Assembly: GCF_036226765.1 (NCBI RefSeq)
Contig: NZ_CP109017.1
Coordinates: 6,449,001 to 6,513,000 of the forward strand
Reading direction: 5' to 3'
From: Streptomyces sp. NBC_00670
Lineage (GTDB): Bacteria; Actinomycetota; Actinomycetes; Streptomycetales; Streptomycetaceae
Length of the DNA: 64,000 bases
Program-made: the position numbers and the translations under genes
Shown here: positions 1-10,545 of the stretch, piece by piece
Layout of the letters: each line of letters begins with the position of its first letter
How positions within the stretch are numbered: position 1 is the first letter of the stretch
Notes under the pieces: model-generated
Seen by the model: the letters and a program-made list of their open reading frames with translations, nothing else
What the model was told of the DNA's origin: nothing
Database searches by the model: none

Positions 1-564
1 CCAGCCGATGTTGAGCGTGTTGATCCGGACGCGGTCCCAGCGGTGGGCGTGGGCCGCGTTGCGGGTCAGCCCGGCGAGCCCCGCCTTGGCGGCGGAGTAC
101 GCGGCCAGGTGCGGCGGGCCGCCGTGCGCGCAGTTGGAGCCGATGTTGACGATCGTGCCGGGCGCGCCGCGCCGCACCATGTCCGCCACGGCGGCCCGCA
201 TCGCGAAGAACGGCCCCCGCAGGTTCACCGCGATGTGTGCGTCGAACAGTTCGGGCGTGGTGTCGAGCAGTGTGCCCCGCGAGGTGAGTCCGGCCGCGTT
301 GACCAGGCAGTCGATCCGGCCGTGCGCCGCGACCACCCGGGTCACGCTCGCGCCCGCCTCCTCCGCGTCGGCGAGGTCGGCGCGGACGTACGTCGCCTTC
401 GCCCCGGCGGCGGTCAGTTCGGCGGCCAGGGCCTCGCCCGGCTCCGGTCGGCGGCCGGTGACCGTGACCACCGCGCCCTCCCGGGCGGCGGCCCGGGCCA
501 CGGCGGCGCCGACGCCCTGGCTGCCGCCGTTGACCAGTACGACCTTGTCGTCCAGCAGTCCCAT
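1..564 (-). CDS. SDR family oxidoreductase, 3' end outside the window
   Basis: Short-chain dehydrogenase/reductase, an NAD(P)-dependent Rossmann enzyme; 188 residues are visible and the frame runs off the left edge. Near residue 12 the cofactor loop reads NGGSQGVG, a variant of TGxxxGxG with Asn in the first position. An NAAG motif follows, and the catalytic YxxxK is Tyr156/Lys160 inside AYSAAK. The ATG at 564 is preceded by a purine-rich GGAAGGGAAGGGG. The gene lies 38 nt downstream of the phytanoyl-CoA dioxygenase-like gene on the same strand, so the two are probably co-transcribed and control is probably by the divergent LacI regulator. The substrate cannot be inferred. Confidence 0.9.
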   Translation of the reverse strand, partial: MGLLDDKVVLVNGGSQGVGAAVARAAAREGAVVTVTGRRPEPGEALAAELTAAGAKATYVRADLADAEEAGASVTRVVAAHGRIDCLVNAAGLTSRGTLLDTTPELFDAHIAVNLRGPFFAMRAAVADMVRRGAPGTIVNIGSNCAHGGPPHLAAYSAAKAGLAGLTRNAAHAHRWDRVRINTLNIGW

Positions 565-602
565 CGCGTGCCCCTTCCCTTCCGGCCGGTCGCGGGTCCT
601 CG

Positions 603-1775
603 TCAGCTCCTGCGGCGCCCGGCGGCGGCCGTCAGGGCCTCGCGCAGCGTCTCCGCCGGCCACTCCTCGCGCACCGCGCGCCGTACGAGATCCGCCTGCG
701 AGGGCGGGGCCAGGCCGTCCACCGGCGGGTCGAGGTCCAGGTTGGTGGGGAAGGGGTAGCCCTCGGCACAGGCGGCGACGACCCGGTCCAGCCACTCCTC
801 GTCCGCGCCCTGGGCCTTCCGCTCGAGCAGCACCGGGTAGACGGCGTTCACCACGGCCTCGCGGTCCACGCTCTCCATCGCCCGGCCGAACGCCGACGAG
901 ATCTGCAGCAGGTTGGCCATCCGGCGGACGTCCGCCGAGCGGTTGGCGCCCGCCGCGTGGAACAGCGCCGGGTTGAAGAAGACCGCGTCCCCCTTGGCGA
1001 GCGGAAGCTGCACGTGGTGCGTGTCGAAGTAGGCGCGGAACTCCGGCAGCCGCCAGGCCAGATAGCCCGGTTCGTAGCCCTGCGAGTACGGCAGGTAGAG
1101 CGTCGGCCCCGACTCGACCGGCATGTCGCAGTGCGCCACCGCGCCCTGGAGCGTCAGCACCGGGGAGAGCCGGTGGACGTGCGCCGGATACGCGGCCGCC
1201 GCCTTGGCCGACAGGAAGCCCAGGTGGTAGTCGCGGTGCGGGGACTGAGCGGCACCGCCCGGGTTCACCTGGTTGAGCTGCGAGGTGATCTGGTAGCCGG
1301 GGCCCAGCCACGCCTCGCAGACCAGCGCCACGATCTCGTTGGCGTAGTAGTCCGCGAACACCTCCGGGTCCTGCCGCGCCAGCTTCTCCAGCGCGTTCCA
1401 CACCCGGTCGTTGGCGCCCGGCGCGGCGAAGTGGTCGCCCGCCACCGTGCCGGCCGCGCGCTGTGCGGCTATCAGCGCCTCGAAGGCCGCGGTGGCCCGG
1501 TCCACGACGCCGGGGTCGGGGAAGGCGCCGCGGAAGACGGCCACCCCGGGACCGTCGGTCAGCGCGCGCACCACCTCCTCCGCCACCGCCCGCCGCTCGG
1601 CCGCCCCGGCCGCGCGCAGCCGGTCGCCGTCGTAGAAGAGGACGTCGTGCGCCACCTCGGCGGCGTGCGGATGGTCGGCCGGATCGGTGGTGCGCTCCAC
1701 CAGGGCACGGAAGGCGTCGAGGTCGCAGTCCTGCTCGGACAGCCATGAGCTGCGCACGGGGGTGGCGTGGGACAT
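603..1775 (-). CDS. phytanoyl-CoA dioxygenase (PhyH) family protein
   Basis: Predicted non-haem Fe(II)/2-oxoglutarate-dependent oxygenase of the PhyH superfamily, 390 residues. The iron-binding HxD is seen as His180-Arg-Asp182, and a distal His273 with Arg279 six residues later (for 2-oxoglutarate) fits the double-stranded beta-helix pattern. The ATG at 1775 has AAAGGA five bases upstream. It is first in a minus-strand pair with an SDR oxidoreductase and is divergent from a LacI-type regulator 139 bp away, an arrangement usual for a small catabolic unit controlled by its neighbour. Family members act on very diverse substrates, so the specific reaction is unknown. Confidence 0.85.
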   Translation of the reverse strand: MSHATPVRSSWLSEQDCDLDAFRALVERTTDPADHPHAAEVAHDVLFYDGDRLRAAGAAERRAVAEEVVRALTDGPGVAVFRGAFPDPGVVDRATAAFEALIAAQRAAGTVAGDHFAAPGANDRVWNALEKLARQDPEVFADYYANEIVALVCEAWLGPGYQITSQLNQVNPGGAAQSPHRDYHLGFLSAKAAAAYPAHVHRLSPVLTLQGAVAHCDMPVESGPTLYLPYSQGYEPGYLAWRLPEFRAYFDTHHVQLPLAKGDAVFFNPALFHAAGANRSADVRRMANLLQISSAFGRAMESVDREAVVNAVYPVLLERKAQGADEEWLDRVVAACAEGYPFPTNLDLDPPVDGLAPPSQADLVRRAVREEWPAETLREALTAAAGRRRS

Positions 1776-1914
1776 CGGCGTCCTTTCCTGACCGAGGGGC
1801 GACGGAACGCCCGATCACTGCCATTCTGAGGAGCGCGGACCCCTCGGACAACCAGCAGAGAACCCTCAAAAACCCCTCAGCCGACCCCGAGAGAACCCCC
1901 AGGAGACCCCCGAC

Positions 1915-2994
1915 ATGGCCCACCCGTACCCGTTGCGCGAGATAGCCCGCCAGGCCGGGCTCAGCGAGGCCACCGTCGACCGCGTCCTCAACGAACGCGG
2001 GGGAGTGCGCCCCGGCACCGCGCGCGAGGTGCACCGGGCCATCGCCGAACTCGACCGGCAGCAGACACAGGTCGGCCTCGTCGGCCGCACCTTCATGATC
2101 GACATCGTGATGCAGGCGCCGGAACGGTTCTCCTCCGCCGTGCGCGGCGCCCTGGAGGCCGAGCTGCCGCTGCTCCAGCCCGCCGTGCTGCGCTGCCGCT
2201 TCCACCTGCGCGAGACCGGCCCGGTGGACGGCCTCGTCGCCACCCTGGACCGGATCGCCCGGCGCGGCTCGCAGGGCGTGCTGCTCAAGGCGCCCGACGT
2301 GCCCGAGGTCACCGCCGCCGTCGGCCGGCTCACCGCGGCCGGCGTCCCGGTGGTCACCCTCGCCACCGACCTGCCCGCCGGCGGCCGCCTCGCCTACGTC
2401 GGCATCGACAACCGGGCGGCGGGCGCCACGGCCGCGTATCTCACCGCCCAGTGGCTCGGCGACCGTCCCGGCAGTGTGCTGATCAGCCTCAGCAGCGGCT
2501 TCATGCGCAATGAGGAGGAGCGCGAGATGGGCTTCCGCAGCACCCTGCGCAGCCTGCGGCCCCGCCGCGCGCTCGTGGAGATCGACGAGGGACAGGGGCT
2601 CGACGCCGCCCAGTACCACCTGGTCCTCGACGCGCTCGCCCGCGATCCCGCGATCCGCGCGGTCTACTCGATCGGCGGCGGCAACGTGGCCACGCTGAAG
2701 GCGTTCGAGGCGGTGGGCCGCGAGTGCGCGGTGTTCGTCGCGCACGACCTCGACCAGGACAACACCCGGCTGCTGGCCGCGCACCGGCTCTCCGCCGTCC
2801 TCCACCACGACCTGCGCCAGGACATGCGCCAGGCCTGCCGGATCCTGCTGCGCGCCCATGGGGCGCTGCCGCCGGCCGGGCCCGTGCGGCCGGCGGCGAT
2901 CCATGTGGTGACGCCGTACAACATGCCGCCGGAGACGGCGGCCGCGGTGGCCGGCCAGGGCCGGGAATTGGGGCGCGGTGCCCCCGTACGGTAG
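1915..2994 (+). CDS. LacI family transcriptional regulator
   Basis: DNA-binding regulator of 359 residues. The N-terminal helix-turn-helix (about residues 6-26, LREIARQAGLSEATVDRVLN) has the LacI form. Residues 60-340 look like a type I periplasmic-binding-protein sensor fold, with successive strand motifs such as GVPVVTLATDLP and the domain-crossing YVGIDNRAAG. It is transcribed away from the PhyH/SDR pair and probably represses that pair and itself; the ligand is probably a sugar or polyol but this is not shown. The gene ends 45 bp before tRNA-Pro. Confidence 0.9.
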   Translation: MAHPYPLREIARQAGLSEATVDRVLNERGGVRPGTAREVHRAIAELDRQQTQVGLVGRTFMIDIVMQAPERFSSAVRGALEAELPLLQPAVLRCRFHLRETGPVDGLVATLDRIARRGSQGVLLKAPDVPEVTAAVGRLTAAGVPVVTLATDLPAGGRLAYVGIDNRAAGATAAYLTAQWLGDRPGSVLISLSSGFMRNEEEREMGFRSTLRSLRPRRALVEIDEGQGLDAAQYHLVLDALARDPAIRAVYSIGGGNVATLKAFEAVGRECAVFVAHDLDQDNTRLLAAHRLSAVLHHDLRQDMRQACRILLRAHGALPPAGPVRPAAIHVVTPYNMPPETAAAVAGQGRELGRGAPVR

Positions 2995-3039
2995 GGTTGA
3001 CCTGCGTGATCACGCGGGGTGACCCGCGTCGGACGCGAC

Positions 3040-3113
<74 letters not shown>

Positions 3114-3126
3114 CGGTCGGAGAGCG

Positions 3127-3165
3127 AAAAGGGAGAGGCCGGAGTTTTCCGGCCTCTTCCTTTTT
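3127..3165 (+). terminator. intrinsic terminator after tRNA-Pro
   Basis: Ten perfectly paired bases (AGAGGCCGGA/TCCGGCCTCT) around a GTTT loop, extended outward by an AAAAGGG/TCCTTTT pairing and ending in a run of T. This is an unusually classical rho-independent terminator for Streptomyces. It would also stop readthrough from the convergent Nudix-like gene. Confidence 0.9.
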
Positions 3166-3226
3166 CGCGTGCCCGTGTGCTCGGGACCCCTGTGCCCGCG
3201 TGCTCAGAACTTCCGTGCCCGTGCGC

Positions 3227-3763
3227 TCAGAACGCGCAGCCCACGTGGGCCAGTGCCTGCTTGAGCAGGACGCCCTGGCCGCCCGGCATCTCGTTCTGCA
3301 CCATCGCGGAGGCGGCCTCCTGGGGACTGAACCAGACCAGGTCCAGCGCGTCCTGCCGGGGGCGGCAGTCGCCGGTCACCGGGACGATGTAGGCCAGGGA
3401 CACGGCGTGCTGACGCGGGTCGTGGAACGGGGTGATGCCCTGCGTCGGGAAGTACTCGGCGACGGTGAAGGGCTGCAGCGAGGCGGGGACCCGGGGCAGG
3501 GCCACCGGACCGAGGTCCTTCTCCAGGTGCCGCAGCAGGGCGTCGCGGACCCGCTCGTGGTGCAGGACGCGGCCGGAGACGAGGGTGCGGCTGACCGTGC
3601 CGTCGGGGCCGATGCGCAGCAGCAGTCCGATGCTCGTGACCTCACCGCTGTCGTCGACGCGGACCGGTACCGCCTCGACGTAGAGGATCGGCATCTGGGC
3701 GCGCGCCTGCTCGAGGTCGTCGGAGGACAGCCAGCCGGGCGTGGTTTCGGTCGTGTCGGACAT
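3227..3763 (-). CDS. Nudix-fold protein with degenerate Nudix box (DUF4916-like)
   Basis: A 178-residue protein of the actinobacterial DUF4916 group, related to Nudix hydrolases. The segment starting GRVLHHERVRDALLRHLEKD aligns with the Nudix box GX5EX7REUXEEXGU and keeps the first Gly, the Glu and the Arg. The metal-binding REXXEE glutamates are replaced by His, Lys and Asp, so ordinary pyrophosphohydrolase activity is doubtful. I chose the ATG at 3763, which begins MSDTTETT, over an upstream in-frame start because the conserved region begins there. It lies downstream of icd on the same strand but a strong hairpin separates them. Confidence 0.8.
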   Translation of the reverse strand: MSDTTETTPGWLSSDDLEQARAQMPILYVEAVPVRVDDSGEVTSIGLLLRIGPDGTVSRTLVSGRVLHHERVRDALLRHLEKDLGPVALPRVPASLQPFTVAEYFPTQGITPFHDPRQHAVSLAYIVPVTGDCRPRQDALDLVWFSPQEAASAMVQNEMPGGQGVLLKQALAHVGCAF

Positions 3764-3817
3764 TGGCCGATCATAACCGGGGGCTCTGCCGGGGGAGAGG
3801 GGGTCCACGACCCCCGA

Positions 3818-3857
3818 GGGGCGCGGAGCCGCGCTCGCGCACGCGGCTCCGCGCCCC
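3818..3857 (-). terminator. GC-rich terminator hairpin downstream of icd
   Basis: A perfect 16-bp inverted repeat (left arm GGGGCGCGGAGCCGCG) around an 8-nt loop, starting 14 nt past the isocitrate dehydrogenase stop. There is no T-run, which is usual for Streptomyces terminators. Confidence 0.8.
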
Positions 3858-3871
3858 CTACGGCGGTGGCG

Positions 3872-6091
<2,220 letters not shown>

Positions 6092-6233
6092 CGGGTGCTC
6101 CGCTCCACGTCCACGTCGTCTTCGTCTGCGTCGTCTGTGACATTGCTTGACATCAAGATATCTCGTGCGGGGGCGAGGCGGCACGGGGGGCTTCGGGGCG
6201 GGACCCCACAGCCCGGGGGCTGCCCGGGGTTTC

Positions 6234-6304
6234 CAGGGGCGCGGGGAACTGCGCGGCCAGCCCCCACCGGCCTGCGGATGACGACGAACCGCGCAGCCCC
6301 CGGG
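6234..6304. repeat. dispersed intergenic repeat of the Streptomyces type
   Basis: The block beginning CAGGGGCGCGGGGAACTGCG and continuing through CCAGCCCCCACC to CCGCGCAGCCCCCGG resembles a short palindromic repeat I recall from many Streptomyces intergenic regions. It lies upstream of icd. There is only one copy in this window, so the assignment rests on recall. Confidence 0.45.
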
Positions 6305-6389
6305 CATTTCTTTCACCCCGGTGAACGACCAACGCACCGCCCGTCCCAGTCGGCTGACGCACCGGCAGGCGGATGCGGCAGGATGTGCG

Positions 6390-6446
6390 GTCGCGTCCCA
6401 GGTCGCGTCCCAGGTCGCGTCCCAGGTCGCGTCCCAGGTCGCGCCC
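6390..6446. repeat. 12-bp tandem repeat, four units plus a partial fifth
   Basis: GTCGCGTCCCAG is repeated four times without a mismatch (6390-6437) and followed by GTCGCGCCC. It lies between the divergent icd and mechanosensitive channel genes, about 300 bp upstream of the icd start and 120 bp upstream of the channel start. A 12-bp unit keeps any reading frame open through it, which creates long artificial N-terminal extensions on both strands. Confidence 0.9.
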
Positions 6447-6564
6447 TCGGGCGTCCCGCTGGGCGTACCGCACATCCGAGAACGAGCAGGTGGCACGTGA
6501 CGAAACCGCACATCCGGCCGGCGGCGGGTTCCGCCGACACACCCCTCACCGCCGGGGGCGTCCG

Positions 6565-7659
6565 GTGACCCGGGCGCTCACCCTGGACGATCTGGTCGTC
6601 GCCGGGGTCGCCCTCGTCGCGGGGCTGCTCGCCGGGTTCCTGCTGCGGCTGCTGCTCCGCTGGCTCGGCAAGCACGCCGGGCGCACCCGCTGGCGCGGCG
6701 ACGACGTGGTCGTCGACGCCCTGCGCACCGTCGTGCCGTGGGCCGCGGTCGCGGGCGGGGCGGCGGCCGCCGCGGCGGCGCTGCCGCTCACCAGTGGCGT
6801 GGGGCACCACGTCGACCAGGGGCTGACCGTGCTCCTCATCGCCGTCAGCACGGCGACGGCGGCCCGGGTGATCAGCGGCCTCGTGCAGACGGTCACGCAG
6901 TCCCGGTCCGGCGTCGCGGGCTCGGCCACGATCTTCGTGAACATCACCCGGGTGGTGGTGCTGGCGATCGGCTTCCTGGTGATGCTCCAGACGCTCGGCG
7001 TCTCGATAGCGCCCCTGCTGACCGCGCTGGGCGTCGGCGGTCTGGCCGTCGCGCTCGCGTTGCAGGACACCCTCGCCAACCTCTTCGCGGGCATCCACAT
7101 CCTCGCGTCCAAGACCGTCCAGCCCGGTGACTACATCCGGCTGAGCAGCGGTGAGGAGGGGTACGTCGTCGACATCAACTGGCGGCAGACGACCGTCCGC
7201 CAGCTCTCCAACAACCTGGTCGTGATACCCAACGGGCAGCTCGCCAAGGCGAACATGACCAACTACACCAAGCCGGAGCAGAACCTGACCGTGCTGGTGC
7301 AGGTGGGGGTCGGCTACGAGAGCGACCTGGAGCACGTGGAGCGGGTCACCCTGGAGGTGGTCGCGGAGGTGATGACCGAGATCACGGGCGCGCTGTCGGA
7401 GCACGAGCCGGCGGTGCGGTTCCACACGTTCGGGGACTCGCGGATCGGGTTCACGGTGATCCTGGGGGTGGGGGAGTTCAGCGACCAGTACCGGATCAAG
7501 CATGAATTCATCAAGCGGCTCCATGCGCGGTACGGGGTGGAAGGCATCCGCATCCCCGCCCCGACCCGGACGGTCGCCCTGCAGGGCCAACCCCCGGAAC
7601 CGGGCCTGATCGCCCTCCCACAGCAACGGTCACCCCGCCCGGAGGCCGAGCACCCGTAA
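6565..7659 (+). CDS. MscS family mechanosensitive ion channel
   Basis: Small-conductance mechanosensitive channel that releases solutes on hypo-osmotic shock; membrane protein of 364 residues. Hydrophobic helices occur at about residues 8-28, 50-70, 85-105 and 128-150. The pore-lining helix is ALGVGGLAVALALQDTLANL, followed by the beta-domain stretch beginning TVQPGDYIRL, matching the MscS core. Several in-frame starts exist. I chose the GTG at 6565 (RALTLDDLVV follows) because it comes just before the first membrane helix and after a G-rich ribosome-binding region; starts further upstream add only Arg-rich sequence from the tandem repeat. Confidence 0.9.
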   Translation: MTRALTLDDLVVAGVALVAGLLAGFLLRLLLRWLGKHAGRTRWRGDDVVVDALRTVVPWAAVAGGAAAAAAALPLTSGVGHHVDQGLTVLLIAVSTATAARVISGLVQTVTQSRSGVAGSATIFVNITRVVVLAIGFLVMLQTLGVSIAPLLTALGVGGLAVALALQDTLANLFAGIHILASKTVQPGDYIRLSSGEEGYVVDINWRQTTVRQLSNNLVVIPNGQLAKANMTNYTKPEQNLTVLVQVGVGYESDLEHVERVTLEVVAEVMTEITGALSEHEPAVRFHTFGDSRIGFTVILGVGEFSDQYRIKHEFIKRLHARYGVEGIRIPAPTRTVALQGQPPEPGLIALPQQRSPRPEAEHP

Positions 7660-7675
7660 GGGGCTGCGCCCCTTT
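7658..7675. terminator. bidirectional terminator
   Basis: AAGGGGC-TGC-GCCCCTT hairpin between the convergent channel gene and MmyB-like regulator gene. It touches both stop codons and is flanked by T on one side and A on the other, so it can serve both strands. Confidence 0.75.
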
Positions 7676-8549
7676 ACCCCGCCCCACCCCCGGCGGCCAG
7701 TTCCTGCGTCCCCACCACCCCCAGCAGGTCCAACAGACCCGCACTCTCCGTGCCCACCGCCGGGGTGAACCACAGCAGCCGTTGCCGGCCGTCCTCGCTG
7801 AACAGGTTGAGGCAGTTGACCTCGACCAGCCCCAGCGCCGGATGGTTCAACCGCTTCCGGTCGTTGCGCCGGAACGCCACGTCGTGGTCGTTCCACAGCG
7901 CGGCGAACTCCGCCGAGCGGTCGAGCAGCGACTCGACCAGCTCCCGCGCCTCGCCGTCCCGCGCGGCCCGCCGCGCCGCGGCCGCGCGCAGGTCGGCGAC
8001 GAAGGCCCGGGACTGGATCCCGTGGTCCGCCTCCGGGTACAGCCGCCGCGCCTCCGGCTCGGTGAACCACCGGTGCACGAAGCTGGCCCGCGCGCCCCGG
8101 AACCCGGTCTGGTCCCCGAGCAGGGCCACCGCGAGCGGGTTCTGGACCAGGGTGACGTGCAGGTCGGTGATGACCTGCGCCGGCGTCGACGGCATCCGCT
8201 GCAACAGGTCCAGCATCCCGGGATGCACGTGCGAGACGGCGCCCGCGTTCGCCGGCACCGGCCGGTCGGCCAGGTGGTACAGATGGTCGCGCTCGTCGGC
8301 CGTCAGCCGCAGCGCCCTGGCCAGCGCCGCGATCATCTGCTCGGACGGCTGCGATCCGGCGCCCCGCTCCAGCTCGTTGTAGTAGTCCACGGACGCCCCG
8401 GCGAGCTGGGCGACCTCGTCCCGTCGGAGCCCGGGCACCCGGCGCCGGGGCCCCGTCGGGAGCCCCACGTCGCCGGGTCTGATGCGCGCCCGCCGGGACC
8501 GCAGGAACGCTCCCAGCTCGGTGTACTTCGCAGAAGCCATGGTGTCCAT
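7674..8549 (-). CDS. helix-turn-helix regulator with MmyB-like sensor domain
   Basis: Regulator of 291 residues. The XRE-type helix-turn-helix lies at about residues 34-62 (RRRVPGLRRDEVAQLAGASV, then YYNELERG). The C-terminal region (about 105-265) has the MmyB-like ligand-binding pattern found in many Streptomyces regulators that sit divergent from an SDR gene. It is divergent from the SDR-SDR-tautomerase operon, with 77 bp between the starts, and is the likely repressor of it. MDTMASAK or the internal ATG (MASAK) may be the start. Confidence 0.88.
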   Translation of the reverse strand: MDTMASAKYTELGAFLRSRRARIRPGDVGLPTGPRRRVPGLRRDEVAQLAGASVDYYNELERGAGSQPSEQMIAALARALRLTADERDHLYHLADRPVPANAGAVSHVHPGMLDLLQRMPSTPAQVITDLHVTLVQNPLAVALLGDQTGFRGARASFVHRWFTEPEARRLYPEADHGIQSRAFVADLRAAAARRAARDGEARELVESLLDRSAEFAALWNDHDVAFRRNDRKRLNHPALGLVEVNCLNLFSEDGRQRLLWFTPAVGTESAGLLDLLGVVGTQELAAGGGAG

Positions 8550-8626
8550 TGTGTGCCCGGGCGGGGCCGGGACACAGGGGACGGGATCCCCTGGTTCCGC
8601 CGGCGGCGGCCGTCCACGCTGGAGGC

Positions 8627-9388
8627 ATGAACACGAACACCTCAGCCCAGCAGCCGGCGGCCACCCGGGTCGCCGTCGTCACCGGTGGCTCCCGCGGCAT
8701 CGGCCGGGCGGTCTCCCGGGAGCTCGCCAAGGACGGGCTCGCCGTCGTCGTCGACTACGCCGGTGACGAGGCGGCCGCCGAGGAGACGGTGGCGGAGATC
8801 ACCGCCGACGGCGGCCGGGCGATCGCCGTCCGGGCCGACGTCGCGGACGAGCAGGCGGTCGCCGCACTGTTCGACCGGGCGGAGAAGGAGTACGGCGGCG
8901 TGGACGTCGTCGTCAACTGCGCCGGCCGGATGGCCCTGGCCCCCGTCGCCGAGCTCGACCTCGCCGTCCTGGACGCCGTGCACCGCACCAACATCCGCGG
9001 CACCTTCGTCGTCGCCCAGCAGGCCGCGCGCCGGCTGCGGTCGGGCGGCGCGTTCGTCGGCTTCTCCACCTCCGTGGTGGGCACGCAGTTCCCCTCCTAC
9101 GGCGCCTACGCGGCGAGCAAGGGCGCCGTCGAGGCGCTCACCCTGATCCTCGCCCGCGAGCTGCGCGGCCGGGACGTCACCGTGAACACGGTCGCGCCCG
9201 GGCCCACCGCCACGGACCTCTTCCTCGAGGGCAAGACGGAGGAGCAGATCGAGCGGCTCGCCAAGACCCCGCCGCTGGAGCGGCTCGGCACCCCAAAGGA
9301 CATCGCCCGCGTGGTCGCCTTCCTGGCCGGCCCGCAGGGGCGCTGGGTCAACGGACAGATCCTGCGCGCGAACGGAGGGATGGTATGA
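8627..9388 (+). CDS. SDR family oxidoreductase
   Basis: Classical short-chain dehydrogenase of 253 residues resembling 3-oxoacyl-ACP reductases. The cofactor loop TGGSRGIGRAVS is at about 20-30, NCAG follows, the catalytic Tyr and Lys are in YGAYAASKGA, and the C-terminal INGQ-type segment reads VNGQILRANGGM. The ATG at 8627 has GGAGG only one base upstream, which is very short spacing, so initiation here may be partly leaderless. It is first in an operon with another SDR and a tautomerase and is probably controlled by the divergent MmyB-like regulator. Confidence 0.9.
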   Translation: MNTNTSAQQPAATRVAVVTGGSRGIGRAVSRELAKDGLAVVVDYAGDEAAAEETVAEITADGGRAIAVRADVADEQAVAALFDRAEKEYGGVDVVVNCAGRMALAPVAELDLAVLDAVHRTNIRGTFVVAQQAARRLRSGGAFVGFSTSVVGTQFPSYGAYAASKGAVEALTLILARELRGRDVTVNTVAPGPTATDLFLEGKTEEQIERLAKTPPLERLGTPKDIARVVAFLAGPQGRWVNGQILRANGGMV

Positions 9389-10290
9389 GCACCCGCCCTC
9401 AGGTCGTGGTGGTCACCGGCGCCTCCAGCGGCTTCGGCAACCTCGCCGCACGCGCCCTGGCCGGGGCCGGGCACACCGTCTACGCGGGCATGCGGGCCAC
9501 CACCGGCCGCAACGCCCCCGCCGTCGCCGCACTCGACGCGCTCGCCGCCGAACACGGGCTGCGCCTGGCGGCCGTCGAGATGGACGTCCAGGACCAGGAG
9601 TCGGTCGACGCCGCCGTCGCCCGGATCGAGGCCGAGCAGGAACGCCTGGACACCGTGGTGCACAACGCCGGCCACATGGTCCTCGGGCCGGCCGAGGCGT
9701 TCACGCCCGAGCAGCTCGCCGACGTCTACGACATCAACGTCCTCTCCACCCAGCGGGTCAACCGCACGGTGCTCCCGCTCATGCGCCGCCAGGGCCGCGG
9801 CCTCCTCCTCTGGGTGGGGTCCTCCTCCACCCGCGGCGGCCATCCGCCCTTCCTGGCGCCCTACTTCGCCGCCAAGGCCGCGATGGACGCGCTCGCCGAG
9901 AGCTACGCAGCCGAGGTGGTCAAGTACGGCATCGAGACCACCCTCGTCATCCCGGGGGCGTATCCGAGCGGCACCAACCACTTCGCGCACGCGGGCACCC
10001 CCGCGGACACCGCGAGGGCGGCGGAGTACGACGCGGCGTACGGCACGCTCAGGGACAGCATGACCGGCGCGCTCGCCGGTGTCTTCCCGCCGGGGCGCGA
10101 GGTGGACGAGGTGGCCGACGAGATCGTCCGCGTCGTCGGCCTGCCGCACGGCGCCCGCCCGCTGCGCACCCACGTCGACCCCAGCCGCGACGGCAGCGAG
10201 GTGGTCTCCGCCGTCTACGACCGCGTCCGCGCGGAGTTCTACCACCGCGTCGGCATCGGCGAACTGCTCACGCCCGGCGCCAGCCTCTGA
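9385..10290 (+). CDS. SDR family oxidoreductase
   Basis: Second short-chain dehydrogenase of the operon, 301 residues, overlapping the previous stop by ATGA. The N-terminal TGASSGFGNLAARALAGAGH is the nucleotide-binding loop, HNAGHMV replaces the usual NNAG, and YFAAKAA contributes the catalytic Tyr and Lys. The C-terminal half is longer than in the preceding gene. Translational coupling suggests the two act on the same compound, which is unknown. Confidence 0.9.
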   Translation: MSTRPQVVVVTGASSGFGNLAARALAGAGHTVYAGMRATTGRNAPAVAALDALAAEHGLRLAAVEMDVQDQESVDAAVARIEAEQERLDTVVHNAGHMVLGPAEAFTPEQLADVYDINVLSTQRVNRTVLPLMRRQGRGLLLWVGSSSTRGGHPPFLAPYFAAKAAMDALAESYAAEVVKYGIETTLVIPGAYPSGTNHFAHAGTPADTARAAEYDAAYGTLRDSMTGALAGVFPPGREVDEVADEIVRVVGLPHGARPLRTHVDPSRDGSEVVSAVYDRVRAEFYHRVGIGELLTPGASL

Positions 10291-10335
10291 CCGGCACACA
10301 CACCCGCGACACATCCTTTCCAAGGAGCGACAACC

Positions 10336-10545
10336 ATGCCTTTCGCCCACTTCAAGGTCCCGGCCGGCACCCTCGGCGACGCCGACAAGAAGAAGATCGT
10401 CGAGCGCACCACCGACCTCTACGCCGAAATCTACGGCGAGCGCGCACGGCCGACCACGGTCGTCCTCGTCGACGAGGTCCCGGACGGCGGCTGGGGAGTC
10501 GCCGGCAACATCCTGACCGCCGCGATGCTCAACGGCGAGTCCTGA
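10336..10545 (+). CDS. 4-oxalocrotonate tautomerase-like protein
   Basis: A 69-residue tautomerase-superfamily protein. It starts MPFAHFKV, so removal of Met would expose the catalytic Pro, and the remainder follows the short 4-OT pattern. An AAGGAG ribosome-binding site precedes the ATG. It closes the SDR operon. Its last 17 bp overlap the 3' end of the convergent permease gene, so the two genes share coding sequence on opposite strands. Confidence 0.88.
   Translation: MPFAHFKVPAGTLGDADKKKIVERTTDLYAEIYGERARPTTVVLVDEVPDGGWGVAGNILTAAMLNGES

Noticed and set aside
6390..6446. CRISPR array
   Set aside because: The repeats are 12 bp, directly adjacent and without spacers; no cas genes are present in the window.
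6092..6511. N-terminal extension of isocitrate dehydrogenase up to 6511
   Set aside because: It would translate the 12-bp tandem array and the intergenic repeat. The family begins at the GTG at 6091, where a ribosome-binding site is present.
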